In this document: one piece after another, positions 7,648-15,183 of the stretch
Layout: every line of letters begins with the position of its first letter
Numbering within the stretch: the stretch's first letter is position 1
Assembly (NCBI GenBank): GCA_024684155.1
Contig: JAIKXK010000258.1
Location: 1 to 19,341, forward strand
DNA: 19,341 nucleotides
Source: Lachnospiraceae bacterium
GTDB lineage: Bacteria > Bacillota > Clostridia > Lachnospirales > Lachnospiraceae
Reading direction: 5' to 3'
The notes under the pieces: model-generated
What the model was told of the DNA's origin: nothing
Database searches by the model: none
Seen by the model: only the letters and a program-made list of their open reading frames with translations
Made by a program: the position numbers and the translations under genes

Positions 7648-8910
7648 ATGGATCAAAAAATTTTATTGCATAAGATCAATCATAACAAGGAACGTATGCT
7701 TACTACCTTGAAATGGATTATCTTTTCTTTCATAGTAGGAATTATTTTAGGAATCATTGGTGCAATCTTTTATCATGGTATCCGGGAAGTAACCGCCTAT
7801 CGACTAAATCACGACTGGGTTCTATTTTTACTCCCCTTTGGAGCAATACTGATTCGATTAATGTACCATTTGGCACATTATGACAACGATGGTGGTACAA
7901 ACCTTGTACTCTCTGCCATCCATTCTGATGATAATATTCCAAAAAGAATGTCAGGATTAATTTTTGTTGCCACAATTTTCTCTCACTTTGTGGGAGCTTC
8001 TGTTGGACGAGAAGGAGCTGCTCTGCAGTTAGGTGGAAGTATTGGTAACTCTGTCGGAAAACTATTTCGATTCAACGATACCGATAAAAAGACCATGATT
8101 ATGGTTGGTATGAGCGCTGTTTTTTCTGCTTTATTTGGAACTCCAATGGCTGCAGCTATTTTTTCTATGGAAGTTGTTTCTGTAGGAATTATGCACTACG
8201 CCGCCTTGGTACCTTGTGTTATCGCATCCTTTGTAGCTCGTGGCGTTGCCGCTTATTTAGGCGCCCCAAATGCAAGTTACGTGGTAGAAGAAATCCCGGC
8301 CTTTAATTTAGCCAGTGGTCTTCAAACTGCATTTTTAGCCATGCTGTGTGGTCTCGTAAGTATTCTGTTTTGTGTGTCCCTGCACCAGGCAGATAAGTGG
8401 AGTAAAAAACTCCTTAAAAACCCTTATTTACGAGCTTTTATTTTAGGAACTATTGTTTTCCTTTTAACTCTTTTGGTTGGAAATCAATCCTATAACGGTG
8501 CCGGAGTTGATTATATTGAAGACTGTATGGATGGCAATACCGGAACATTTGCTTTCCTGATTAAAATCATATTTACTGCCCTATGTATTAGTGCCGGATA
8601 TAAAGGCGGAGAAATTGTTCCTTCCTTTTTCATTGGCGCTTCCTTTGGATGTCTCTACGGAAGCATTATGGGCTTTGCCCCATCTCTATGCGCAGCCATT
8701 GGAATGGGCGCTGTATTCTGCGGAGTAACAAACTCTCCAATCACAGCCTTTATCATTTGTTTAGAGCTCTTTGGTATGGAAGGAGCTCCGTATTACCTCT
8801 TAGCCATTGCCCTAAGTTATATGCTTTCTGGTTACTACGGACTTTATAGCAGTCAAAAGATTGTTTACTCTAAATACAAAAGTAACTATATTAATACCCA
8901 TACAAAATAG
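7648..8910 (+). CDS. CLC-family anion transporter, fluoride-branch-like
   Basis: This is a 420-aa integral membrane protein with about ten or more hydrophobic segments. CLC hallmarks are GREGAALQLGGS (gating Glu122), FGTPMAAAIFSMEV and GGEIVPSFFIGASFG. The stretch DGGTNLVLSAIH (81-92), followed by IPKRM, resembles the CLC-F fluoride/proton antiporters, where GxNLxL replaces the GSGIP loop of chloride CLCs. In the best-known CLC-F proteins the residue before Asn is Met; here it is Thr84. There are no C-terminal CBS domains. No fluoride riboswitch could be seen upstream. GAGGTGA lies just before the ATG. The last 20 nt overlap the convergent kinase gene. The CLC family is certain; the ion is not. 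Confidence 0.9.
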   Translation: MDQKILLHKINHNKERMLTTLKWIIFSFIVGIILGIIGAIFYHGIREVTAYRLNHDWVLFLLPFGAILIRLMYHLAHYDNDGGTNLVLSAIHSDDNIPKRMSGLIFVATIFSHFVGASVGREGAALQLGGSIGNSVGKLFRFNDTDKKTMIMVGMSAVFSALFGTPMAAAIFSMEVVSVGIMHYAALVPCVIASFVARGVAAYLGAPNASYVVEEIPAFNLASGLQTAFLAMLCGLVSILFCVSLHQADKWSKKLLKNPYLRAFILGTIVFLLTLLVGNQSYNGAGVDYIEDCMDGNTGTFAFLIKIIFTALCISAGYKGGEIVPSFFIGASFGCLYGSIMGFAPSLCAAIGMGAVFCGVTNSPITAFIICLELFGMEGAPYYLLAIALSYMLSGYYGLYSSQKIVYSKYKSNYINTHTK

Positions 8911-9565
8911 CAGAAAGCTCATTTTGAAGCTCAGCAACTGTTACAAATCTGTCTTTTGGATTTATAGCAGTTGCTTTTTTTATAATCTTTAAAAGTCTTT
9001 TCTTTCCCTTTCCTTCTTTTACTCCATACTGTAAAAATTCCAGTGTTTTTCCAATTCCATAAATATCACTGCAAAAATCCACATACCTTCCCTCTTCCTG
9101 TTCCGGAGCACAAAATCCTCTGGTACCTCGAAAACTTTTTAGTAAAACATCATCCCTTTTACAAAGGCAATCATGAAGATCTATTAATTTAATATGAATA
9201 GGGTTTCTTCCCACTAAAATAATATTTTCCGGTTTTATATCTCCATGAAGAATAGGGTACTTTTGCCGATGCAAAAATCGAAGTCCATCACAAAGCTGTA
9301 TCCCTATTTCTATTATTTCTTCTAATGAAAACTCCTCCCCACTTTTTCGGATAATATCATCTAGGTTTTTTCCCTCTACATACTCTTCCATAATAACCGT
9401 TCCATCTAAAACCTTTTTTGACTCATATATCCTTGCCACATTAAAATGCTGTTTTCCCCTTAACTGTTTTACCGGCAAAAATTCTTTTTTCTCCATAGAA
9501 AGAATCACGACCACCTTTTCTTTTTTCAAAAATGTAGTTTCCTTTACATACTTTGCATTTCTCAT
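8891..9565 (-). CDS. Minimal eukaryotic-like Ser/Thr protein kinase
   Basis: This 224-aa soluble protein has a protein-kinase fold. Visible residues are Lys33 in LPVKQL (ATP-anchoring Lys), HGDIKPEN (107-114; catalytic Asp109, Asn114), DLH at 129-131 in place of DFG (Asp129 kept), RGTRGFCAPEQ (APE 153-155) and SDIYGIG with Asp167. The N-lobe is short: no GxGxxG loop is recognisable in the first 30 residues, and there is no membrane or PASTA segment. That differs from the housekeeping PrkC/PknB kinase. Catalytic residues are present, so activity is plausible, but weak or atypical ATP binding is possible. AGGAGG sits 7 nt before the ATG. Its gene ends inside the 3' end of the CLC gene. Targets are unknown. 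Confidence 0.85.
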   Translation of the reverse strand: MRNAKYVKETTFLKKEKVVVILSMEKKEFLPVKQLRGKQHFNVARIYESKKVLDGTVIMEEYVEGKNLDDIIRKSGEEFSLEEIIEIGIQLCDGLRFLHRQKYPILHGDIKPENIILVGRNPIHIKLIDLHDCLCKRDDVLLKSFRGTRGFCAPEQEEGRYVDFCSDIYGIGKTLEFLQYGVKEGKGKKRLLKIIKKATAINPKDRFVTVAELQNELSAILYGY

Positions 9566-9593
9566 AACAATCCTCCTTTTCCTTACGTTTTCA

Positions 9594-9622
9594 TTGCAGA
9601 TTTAATTTAAATGAATTAGAAT
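9594..9622 (+). promoter_or_regulatory. Promoter for the 96-aa gene
   Basis: TTGCAG (9594-9599) and TAGAAT (9617-9622) are 17 bp apart, placing transcription start near 9629 and leaving a short leader before the start codon. It lies in the gap to the divergent kinase gene. Confidence 0.5.
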
Positions 9623-9654
9623 TAGTAAAAAGGGAGAGAAAGGACGTGATTTCT

Positions 9655-9945
9655 ATGAAATGCAAACGAATTCCATTGGAAGCCAACGTTGAAAAATATG
9701 AATTAAATAAAGGTATGGAAGACGGTTTTGAACTTTGGTCAGATGTTGTAACTAAGGGATGGATTAATACAGATTCCCTCATTAAGATAAAAAATGAGCA
9801 TGGTGACTACGTTTGTCCATATATTTTTCATCGCAGAGGACGCACCTTTATTGGCGAAGATGACTACATCATTACCGATGAAGATGGCACAAGACAAGTG
9901 TGCGGAGAAGATAAAATTTTCAAACGTTATGAAAAAGTAGAATAG
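9655..9945 (+). CDS. Unrecognised 96-aa protein
   Basis: I do not recognise a family. Residues are mostly polar, with no signal peptide or membrane helix. The protein begins MKCKRIPLEA; the middle is rich in Trp, Asp and Gly (GFELW, KGWINTDS), and a basic patch HRRGRTF is followed by acidic GEDDYIITDEDG. The fold may be beta-rich, which is a guess. ATG at 9655 is preferred, with AAAGGA about 10 nt upstream. A GTG at 9646 would add three residues and has its own AGGGAG, so it remains possible. The gene has its own promoter (TTGCAG/TAGAAT) and a terminator 48 bp after the stop, so it is a single-gene transcript. It is divergent from the kinase gene; a functional link is speculative. Confidence 0.75.
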   Translation: MKCKRIPLEANVEKYELNKGMEDGFELWSDVVTKGWINTDSLIKIKNEHGDYVCPYIFHRRGRTFIGEDDYIITDEDGTRQVCGEDKIFKRYEKVE

Positions 9946-9992
9946 ACCGTATTCTATTTGTTATGAAAAGATAATACTTAGAATGTATATTT

Positions 9993-10019
9993 AGGAGGCC
10001 TGTAACAGACCTCCTTTTA
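9993..10019 (+). terminator. Rho-independent terminator
   Basis: AGGAGG (9993-9998) pairs with CCTCCT (10010-10015), with an inner CTG/CAG extension, followed by TTTTATTTTAT. It ends the 96-aa gene. Read on the minus strand the hairpin lacks a U-tract, so it may serve proA only poorly. Confidence 0.75.
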
Positions 10020-10021
10020 TT

Positions 10022-11299
10022 TTATAAATCTTTGAAATGGAAAGAACTTTTTCCCGAAGCATAATCTGCCACAATCTGGCCCGAACCATAAAGCTTATAC
10101 TTATACGTCATAAGTCCTTCTAATCCTACAGGACCTCTGGCATGGATTTTTCCAGTTGAAATACCAACTTCTGCACCAAATCCATAACGGAAGCCATCTG
10201 CAAATCTTGTAGAGGCATTTTGATAAACCCCTGCGGAATCTACCATCTGCATGAAGTACTCTGCCGTCTCACTATTTTCTGTCAAAATAGAATCTGTGTG
10301 ATGTGACCCGTATTCGTTAATATGTTCCACAGCTTCCTCTACGGAAGAAACAATTTTTACAGAAAGTTTTAAATCTAAATATTCTTTATGATATCCATCT
10401 TCTGTTAAAGGACAAGCATTCGAAAGCTCTTTTGCTTTTCCCTCTCCATAAATTGATACCTTTGCATTATGTAGAGCTTCTGCTACTTTTGGCAGGAATT
10501 CATTAGCGATTGATTCATGAACCAACAATGTCTCTACCGCGTTACAGGCAGCCGTATACTGAGTTTTTGCATCTACTACAATAGGAATTGCTTTTTCAAA
10601 ATCACAATCCTTATCCACATAGACATGACAAATACCATCGGCATGTCCCATAACTGGAATCTTGGTATTATTCATAATATAAGATACAAAAGCATTAGAT
10701 CCTCTAGGAATTAATAAATCTACATCTTTATGACAAGATAAAAGTTCATCAATTTCACTATGAGCTTCTGCCTGAAGGAGACATTCACCAGGAAGCCCTG
10801 CTGATACTGCAGCCTCTTTAATAATAGAAAATAAGCAGCGATTGGTTTCAGCCGTTTCTTTTCCACCTTTTAAAATGGCACAATTTCCACTCTTAATACA
10901 AAGAGATGAAATCTGAACTAAAGCATCTGGCCGTGCTTCAAAAATTACTCCAATTACACCAATTGGGCACGAAATCCGTTTTAAAATAAGGCCATCATCT
11001 AACTGACGGGTAAACTGAACCACTCCAACAGGATCTTTTAATCCCTGCAGTTGTTCTAAGCCTTCAATAACGGAAGAAAGCTTCCCTTCGTCAAATTTAA
11101 GTCTTTTATATACCGCATCAGATATTCCATCCTCTTTTGCGCGGTTTAAATCTTTCTCGTTTGCTAAAAAAATCTCTTTGGACTTTTCCTGTAATGCCTT
11201 TGCAATCTTTGCTAAAGCTTCGTTTCTGGTTTCTTCAGATGAAGCTGCCATCTTAGGAGACGCAAGTTTCATCTTATGTGCTTCGTTTTTAATGTTCAT
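10022..11299 (-). CDS. proA: Gamma-glutamyl phosphate reductase
   Basis: ProA reduces gamma-glutamyl phosphate with NADPH to glutamate-5-semialdehyde, the second step of proline synthesis, in the cytoplasm. The 425-aa length is normal for the family. Landmarks are CPIGVIGVIFEARPDALVQI (111-130), LKGGKE (143-148), PRGSNAF and the catalytic cysteine in AACNAVETLL (Cys252). The start ATG has AAAGGA 7 nt upstream. The gene begins 10 nt after the stop codon of the EAL-domain gene and is probably translated from the same mRNA. proB, its usual partner, is not in the window. Confidence 0.96.
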   Translation of the reverse strand: MNIKNEAHKMKLASPKMAASSEETRNEALAKIAKALQEKSKEIFLANEKDLNRAKEDGISDAVYKRLKFDEGKLSSVIEGLEQLQGLKDPVGVVQFTRQLDDGLILKRISCPIGVIGVIFEARPDALVQISSLCIKSGNCAILKGGKETAETNRCLFSIIKEAAVSAGLPGECLLQAEAHSEIDELLSCHKDVDLLIPRGSNAFVSYIMNNTKIPVMGHADGICHVYVDKDCDFEKAIPIVVDAKTQYTAACNAVETLLVHESIANEFLPKVAEALHNAKVSIYGEGKAKELSNACPLTEDGYHKEYLDLKLSVKIVSSVEEAVEHINEYGSHHTDSILTENSETAEYFMQMVDSAGVYQNASTRFADGFRYGFGAEVGISTGKIHARGPVGLEGLMTYKYKLYGSGQIVADYASGKSSFHFKDL

Positions 11300-11309
11300 C
11301 TTTTTTCCT

Positions 11310-12980
11310 TTAGTGTTTTTCCACCCAATCCATCAAATCTTTTTCTGGCATCGGTTTTGCATAATAAAATCCCTGGAAATAATTTACATAGAAGTTCTTT
11401 CTTAAATAGATAGCTAAATCATCTTCTTCAATACCTTCTACACATACGGTTTTTCCAAGTTCTTTGGCACAACCTGTAATCGCACGAAGTAAACTTTGTT
11501 TTTGTAAATCTTCTTCTATATCTAGTACAAAACTTCGATCAATTTTAATTTGATCCACTGGTAAATTTATCAATAAATCAAGGGCAGAATAGCCTGTTCC
11601 AAAATCATCCAAGGCTACTTTTGCATCCATTGATTTTAAGGATATCATCTTATTTCGAAGCATCTCCATATTTAATAATTTGCAACGCTCCGTAAGTTCA
11701 AATTTAATGTTTGTGGGAGGAAAATCCTCCTCTTCTATAATTTTTATCACATCATCCACGAATTCATCTCTTTGAATCTGAGGATAAGCGATATTTACGT
11801 TTACAACAAAATCTGGCTTATCAGAAAGAATTTTTTTCGCAGTTCGAATCGCCTGTCGAATAATCCAATTTCCCAACTCATAAAAATGTCCATCCTTTTC
11901 AAGCCAAGGAATAAATACACTTGGCGGAATTCTTCCAAGTTCTGGAGAAGCCCATCGAAGAAGCGCCTCCATTCCAGTAGTATTTCCTGTATTTGCATCC
12001 ACGATTGGCTGATATTCCATACAAAAATACTTTTGTCCACCAATCATATCCTTTCGGATAGATGCCAGAATTTTCATTAATTCCTTATCTTCAAAGGTTT
12101 CTTTATTATCGTCAAATAATAAGGTAGTAATATTATTTTCTTTTGCTTTTGAAACCGCATAAAGTCCACTATTTAAGATTGGATCATGCTCCATATTTGG
12201 TTCTTTTGCCAAAACTGCTCCACCACAAACACTTAAGGTGATTTTTTGTCCATCTATCACCAAATCATTTTCCAAATATGCCTGGAATCTGCGATAAATA
12301 CTTTTCAAATCATCCTTTGTATGACGATCTTCTTTTAAAGTGAAGGCAAATTTTGTTCCCTCTACTCGATAAATATGTCCATCAAGTCGAATACTTCTGG
12401 CAAAATTTGCAATTTCTTTTAATACCTTATTTCCGTTTCGATATCCAAAGGTATCATTTACAGATACGAAATTACGAATTCCAATAATCATAAGATAGTA
12501 TGGACGTTTGGCATTTTCGTACTTAATCATCTGAGTTAAAAGTTTGGTACGATTATAAAGTCCTGTAACAGGATCAATAATCTCTGCCACCTCATGATTA
12601 ATTACTCGTCCGGCAAAGAAAATCGGTCTGCCCTCTGCACCACGAAACAGCTTTGCGTCTGTAGTACAAGTAACATACACATTATCCTTATTTAAAATAC
12701 GATAAGTAGAATGCATCCACTCACTGCGATTTGAAAACATATCGTCTACCTGAGCTTCATAAGCAGGTAAATCTTCTGGATGAATACGACTTTTATAGAA
12801 GTCCAATGCCCCCTCTTCCGCTACAATTTGCGCAGGGAATCCATAGTATTCCACCATGTCACGGCTCCAATACACACTTCCTTCATTGTAATCTGCCCAG
12901 AATGTAAAATGACCATCTTCTTTCGAAGAAAAAATCTCAAAAATATCGTTAAAATACTTAATTCTTGTTAAATCATTCAA
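11310..12980 (-). CDS. PAS-GGDEF-EAL protein, probable c-di-GMP phosphodiesterase
   Basis: This 556-aa cytoplasmic protein has a PAS-like sensor (about 20-125), a degenerate GGDEF domain (about 130-292; active site reads VEGTKF, EGTKF at 207-211) and an EAL domain (about 305-550). The EAL domain keeps every expected catalytic residue: EALLRW (338-343), Asn in VNVN (396), ELTE (428-431), DDFGTGYS (458-465), Lys479 in QIKIDRSF and Glu515 in VEGIE. QGFYYAKPMP ends the fold. It should therefore break c-di-GMP down and not make it; the GGDEF part may bind GTP as a regulator. The start is TTG at 12980 with GGGGGGA about 8 nt upstream; the ATG four bases later is out of frame. It is the first gene of a pair with proA. 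Confidence 0.9.
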   Translation of the reverse strand: MNDLTRIKYFNDIFEIFSSKEDGHFTFWADYNEGSVYWSRDMVEYYGFPAQIVAEEGALDFYKSRIHPEDLPAYEAQVDDMFSNRSEWMHSTYRILNKDNVYVTCTTDAKLFRGAEGRPIFFAGRVINHEVAEIIDPVTGLYNRTKLLTQMIKYENAKRPYYLMIIGIRNFVSVNDTFGYRNGNKVLKEIANFARSIRLDGHIYRVEGTKFAFTLKEDRHTKDDLKSIYRRFQAYLENDLVIDGQKITLSVCGGAVLAKEPNMEHDPILNSGLYAVSKAKENNITTLLFDDNKETFEDKELMKILASIRKDMIGGQKYFCMEYQPIVDANTGNTTGMEALLRWASPELGRIPPSVFIPWLEKDGHFYELGNWIIRQAIRTAKKILSDKPDFVVNVNIAYPQIQRDEFVDDVIKIIEEEDFPPTNIKFELTERCKLLNMEMLRNKMISLKSMDAKVALDDFGTGYSALDLLINLPVDQIKIDRSFVLDIEEDLQKQSLLRAITGCAKELGKTVCVEGIEEDDLAIYLRKNFYVNYFQGFYYAKPMPEKDLMDWVEKH

Positions 12981-13012
12981 CGAGCTGTCCCCCCTGTGAT
13001 TATCATAAATGA

Positions 13013-13021
13013 ATTATAACA
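13013..13021 (-). promoter_or_regulatory. Extended -10 promoter for the EAL gene
   Basis: On the minus strand the sequence reads TGTTATAAT, a perfect -10 with an upstream TG, 33 bp before the TTG start codon. The -35 region falls in the U-tract of the upstream terminator and matches consensus poorly. Confidence 0.5.
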
Positions 13022-13030
13022 AATGGGTAT

Positions 13031-13063
13031 AAAAAAAGCCACTAACAAAATGTCAGTGGCTTT
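13031..13063 (-). terminator. Strong terminator of the efp operon
   Basis: On the minus strand AAAGCCACTGACA pairs with TGTTAGTGGCTTT (10-bp core with one G-U pair), and the stem runs into TTTTTTT. It begins a few bases past the stop of the 72-aa gene. Confidence 0.9.
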
Positions 13064-13067
13064 CCTA

Positions 13068-13286
13068 TTATTCGCTAAATTTGATTTCATTTTGAATACG
13101 TTGATCAATAATATCCAAAACATCTTTTGGAACAATCTTATCCGTATATAAATCTTCCATGGTACTCTCTGAATTTTGTAAAGCAGAAAGATCTAACCAG
13201 GTAGCTCTTTGAAATTCTTCATCAAAAATAACGTAAATTTCTCTTTCCCGCAAAATCTGCGAAAGAGGTAGGCTCTTATAATCCAT
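13068..13286 (-). CDS. Small acidic protein of unknown function downstream of efp
   Basis: The 72-aa protein has no recognised domain. It is acidic (many Asp and Glu), with no membrane segment. It is mostly amphipathic and probably largely helical, with a central WLDLSALQNSESTMEDLY segment and a C-terminal KDVLDIIDQRIQNEIKF helix. AAGGAAGGG lies just before the ATG, and only 11 nt separate it from the efp stop codon, with a terminator directly after. It is therefore very likely a real gene of the efp transcript. A role in EF-P function is possible but not shown by the sequence. Confidence 0.75.
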   Translation of the reverse strand: MDYKSLPLSQILREREIYVIFDEEFQRATWLDLSALQNSESTMEDLYTDKIVPKDVLDIIDQRIQNEIKFSE

Positions 13287-13297
13287 AAAACCCTTCC

Positions 13298-13855
13298 TTA
13301 TACTCGAGATAAATATTCTCCTGTTCTGGTATCAATCTTAATAACATCTTCCTGGTTAACGAATAAAGGTACGTTAACTACAGCACCTGTTTCAACAGTA
13401 GCAGGCTTTGTAGCACCAGTAGCTGTATCACCCTTGAATCCAGGCTCAGTATCAGTAATCTGAAGTTCTACAAAAAGAGGAGGTTCTACAGCGAACACGT
13501 TTCCTTTATAAGAACAAATCTTAACCATTTCGTTTTCTTTTACAAACTTAAGTGAATCACCGATATCTTCCTTAGATAAAGCAATCTGATCATAAGTTTC
13601 AACATCCATGAAGTTGAATAAATCACCATCAGAGTATAGATACTGCATATCCTTACGATCGATATGAGCTGTAGGGAATTTTTCAGTAGGTCTGAAAGAA
13701 GTTTCTACAACACCACCATTAACAATATCCTTAAGCTTTGTACGTACGAAAGCAGCACCCTTACCAGGTTTTACATGCTGAAATTCAACGATCTGACATA
13801 CTTTGCCATCATACTCAATAGTAACACCGTTCTTAAAATCTCCGGCTGTAATCAT
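13298..13855 (-). CDS. efp: Translation elongation factor P
   Basis: EF-P binds the ribosome between the P and E sites and relieves stalling at proline runs. The 185-aa protein shows the full family pattern: N-terminal KOW-like domain with VKPGKGAAFVRTK (Lys32 at the tip, the residue modified in many bacteria), two OB domains, and a C-terminal GEYLSRV end. No lysine-modifying gene (epmA, ymfI or similar) is nearby, so the modification type is unknown. AGGAGG precedes the ATG at ideal spacing, and a consensus-like promoter is just upstream. Confidence 0.97.
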   Translation of the reverse strand: MITAGDFKNGVTIEYDGKVCQIVEFQHVKPGKGAAFVRTKLKDIVNGGVVETSFRPTEKFPTAHIDRKDMQYLYSDGDLFNFMDVETYDQIALSKEDIGDSLKFVKENEMVKICSYKGNVFAVEPPLFVELQITDTEPGFKGDTATGATKPATVETGAVVNVPLFVNQEDVIKIDTRTGEYLSRV

Positions 13856-13893
13856 TATAAATTCCTCCTAAAATACACAAAATAACTTCTAAC

Positions 13894-13922
13894 ATTTTAC
13901 ACGAAAACAGTTCAAATTGCAA
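13894..13922 (-). promoter_or_regulatory. Promoter for efp
   Basis: On the minus strand TTGCAA (13917-13922) and TAAAAT (13894-13899) are 17 bp apart, followed by AGGAGG and the efp ATG. This suggests efp is transcribed separately from rpiB, although read-through is possible because only a weak hairpin follows rpiB. Confidence 0.65.
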
Positions 13923-13960
13923 GATACAGTCCTTGCCTCTTATTCTAATGTAAAAAATTC

Positions 13961-14410
13961 TTATTTCGAATGTTTATTTTCAATTTCTGTAATCAAATCG
14001 ATTCGATCCTGATGACGTCCACCTTCAAACTCTGCATTCATATAAGCATCTAAAATATCCTTTGCAGCTTCACTTCCCACAATACGTGCGCCAAAGGCAA
14101 TGATGTTTGCATTGTTATGCTGTTTTACAAGACGAGCTGTTGTTGGATCGGAACATACTGCAGCTCGAATTCCCGGAACCTTATTTGCTGCAATTGAAAT
14201 TCCAACTCCTGTTCCACAAATTAAAACACCAAAATCCACTTCCTTTGCCACAACTTTATCTGCAACAGCTTCACCAAATACGGTGTAACTAATACCTTTG
14301 TTCTCGTTGGCTCCTAAGTCAACAACTTCATTTCCTAAGGATTCTAAGTATTCCTTCACTGTATTTTTTAATTCAATTGCTGCATGGTCATTTCCTAATG
14401 CGATTTTCAT
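13961..14410 (-). CDS. rpiB: Ribose-5-phosphate isomerase B family protein
   Basis: The enzyme interconverts ribose-5-phosphate and ribulose-5-phosphate in the pentose phosphate pathway. The 149-aa protein has GNDHAA (His9), ICGTGVGISIAANK with catalytic Cys65, VCSDPTTARLVKQHNNANIIAFG and EGGRHQDR. One difference is visible: the DYP motif usual in RpiB (after the second strand) is SYTVFGEAV here, so a related isomerase (for example one acting on allose-6-phosphate or another sugar phosphate) cannot be excluded. GGAAG lies about 7 nt before the ATG. It follows yqeG by 98 bp on the same strand. A weak hairpin overlaps its stop codon. Confidence 0.9.
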   Translation of the reverse strand: MKIALGNDHAAIELKNTVKEYLESLGNEVVDLGANENKGISYTVFGEAVADKVVAKEVDFGVLICGTGVGISIAANKVPGIRAAVCSDPTTARLVKQHNNANIIAFGARIVGSEAAKDILDAYMNAEFEGGRHQDRIDLITEIENKHSK

Positions 14411-14508
14411 AATTTACTTCCTTTCCCTTACAGTTATCTATTTATTAAAATTGTTTTATTTCATTAATTCATTGTTTATCCCTGATTCTATGGGATTTAA
14501 CGGCAAGC

Positions 14509-15051
14509 CTATTTGCTTTTCAATGGGACTTTTTTTACTTCTCCACCACGTTTTACATAGAACTTATATCCCAAAAGGATTACGGCTTCTATCAGACGTT
14601 TTAAAATAATCTGGATTTCTTCCTTCCATTTTAATACTGGTTCTACCATAATGGTTCGGATACCAGCTCGGTTTGCACCCCAGATATCAGTAAAAATCTG
14701 ATCTCCTACAAATAATGTAGTCTCTTTTGTTGTGCCCATAACTTCCATAGCCTTTTCATAACCCTTTACAGAAGGCTTATTTGCCTTGTAAATATAGGCT
14801 GTAGCACCAGAAGCTTCTTTAAAACTTTTTACACGCGGCTCTTTATTATTAGATAATAGTAGGCTCTTCATTTCAAGGTCATTCATCTCTTGAAAAAATG
14901 CTTTTGCTTTCTCATCTGCCGGAGCATTGTGAGGCACCAATGTATTATCTACATCAAAAATAATTCCCCGATAACCGGATTCGTATAACTTCTTCAAATC
15001 CACATCATAAATGGATGAAATATAATCATCCGGATACAACAAACTCTTCAT
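14509..15051 (-). CDS. yqeG: YqeG-family HAD phosphatase
   Basis: This is a 180-aa HAD subclass IIIA phosphatase. Motif I is IIFDVDNTLVP (31-41; nucleophile Asp33, general acid Asp35), motif II LLLSNN, and later FVGDQIFTDIWGANRAG with the acidic motif III/IV residues. The family is related to yeast Gep4 (phosphatidylglycerophosphate phosphatase). In Firmicutes its substrate is not firmly settled. It ends with a hydrophobic then basic tail (AVILLGYKFYVKRGG), which might touch the membrane. AAAGGA lies 7 nt before the ATG. It is the first gene of the yqeG-rpiB run. Confidence 0.9.
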   Translation of the reverse strand: MKSLLYPDDYISSIYDVDLKKLYESGYRGIIFDVDNTLVPHNAPADEKAKAFFQEMNDLEMKSLLLSNNKEPRVKSFKEASGATAYIYKANKPSVKGYEKAMEVMGTTKETTLFVGDQIFTDIWGANRAGIRTIMVEPVLKWKEEIQIILKRLIEAVILLGYKFYVKRGGEVKKVPLKSK

Positions 15052-15085
15052 AATAATTCCTTTACTTCTATAAATACCAAGGTCG

Positions 15086-15114
15086 ATTATAGCAGAATTA
15101 CTACTTCGAGACTA
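15086..15114 (-). promoter_or_regulatory. Probable promoter for yqeG
   Basis: On the minus strand there is a perfect TATAAT (15086-15091) 34 bp before the yqeG ATG. The matching -35 position (TAGTCT, 15109-15114) is weak. Confidence 0.45.
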
Positions 15115-15140
15115 CCATCAATACTAACAAATTTATGGCA

Positions 15141-15172
15141 TAAAAAAAGAGTAGTTTCAAAGAACTACTCTT
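15141..15172 (-). terminator. Rho-independent terminator of the 127-aa gene
   Basis: On the minus strand AAGAGTAGTT pairs with AACTACTCTT across a 6-nt loop, followed by TTTTT. It lies about 12 bp after the stop of the unknown gene and separates it from yqeG. Confidence 0.88.
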
Positions 15173-15183
15173 AATACTTTAAA

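Noticed and set aside
13945..13975. Terminator of rpiB
   Set aside because: The ATTC/GAAT stem is only four pairs and overlaps the stop codon. The T-run alone is not enough for a call.
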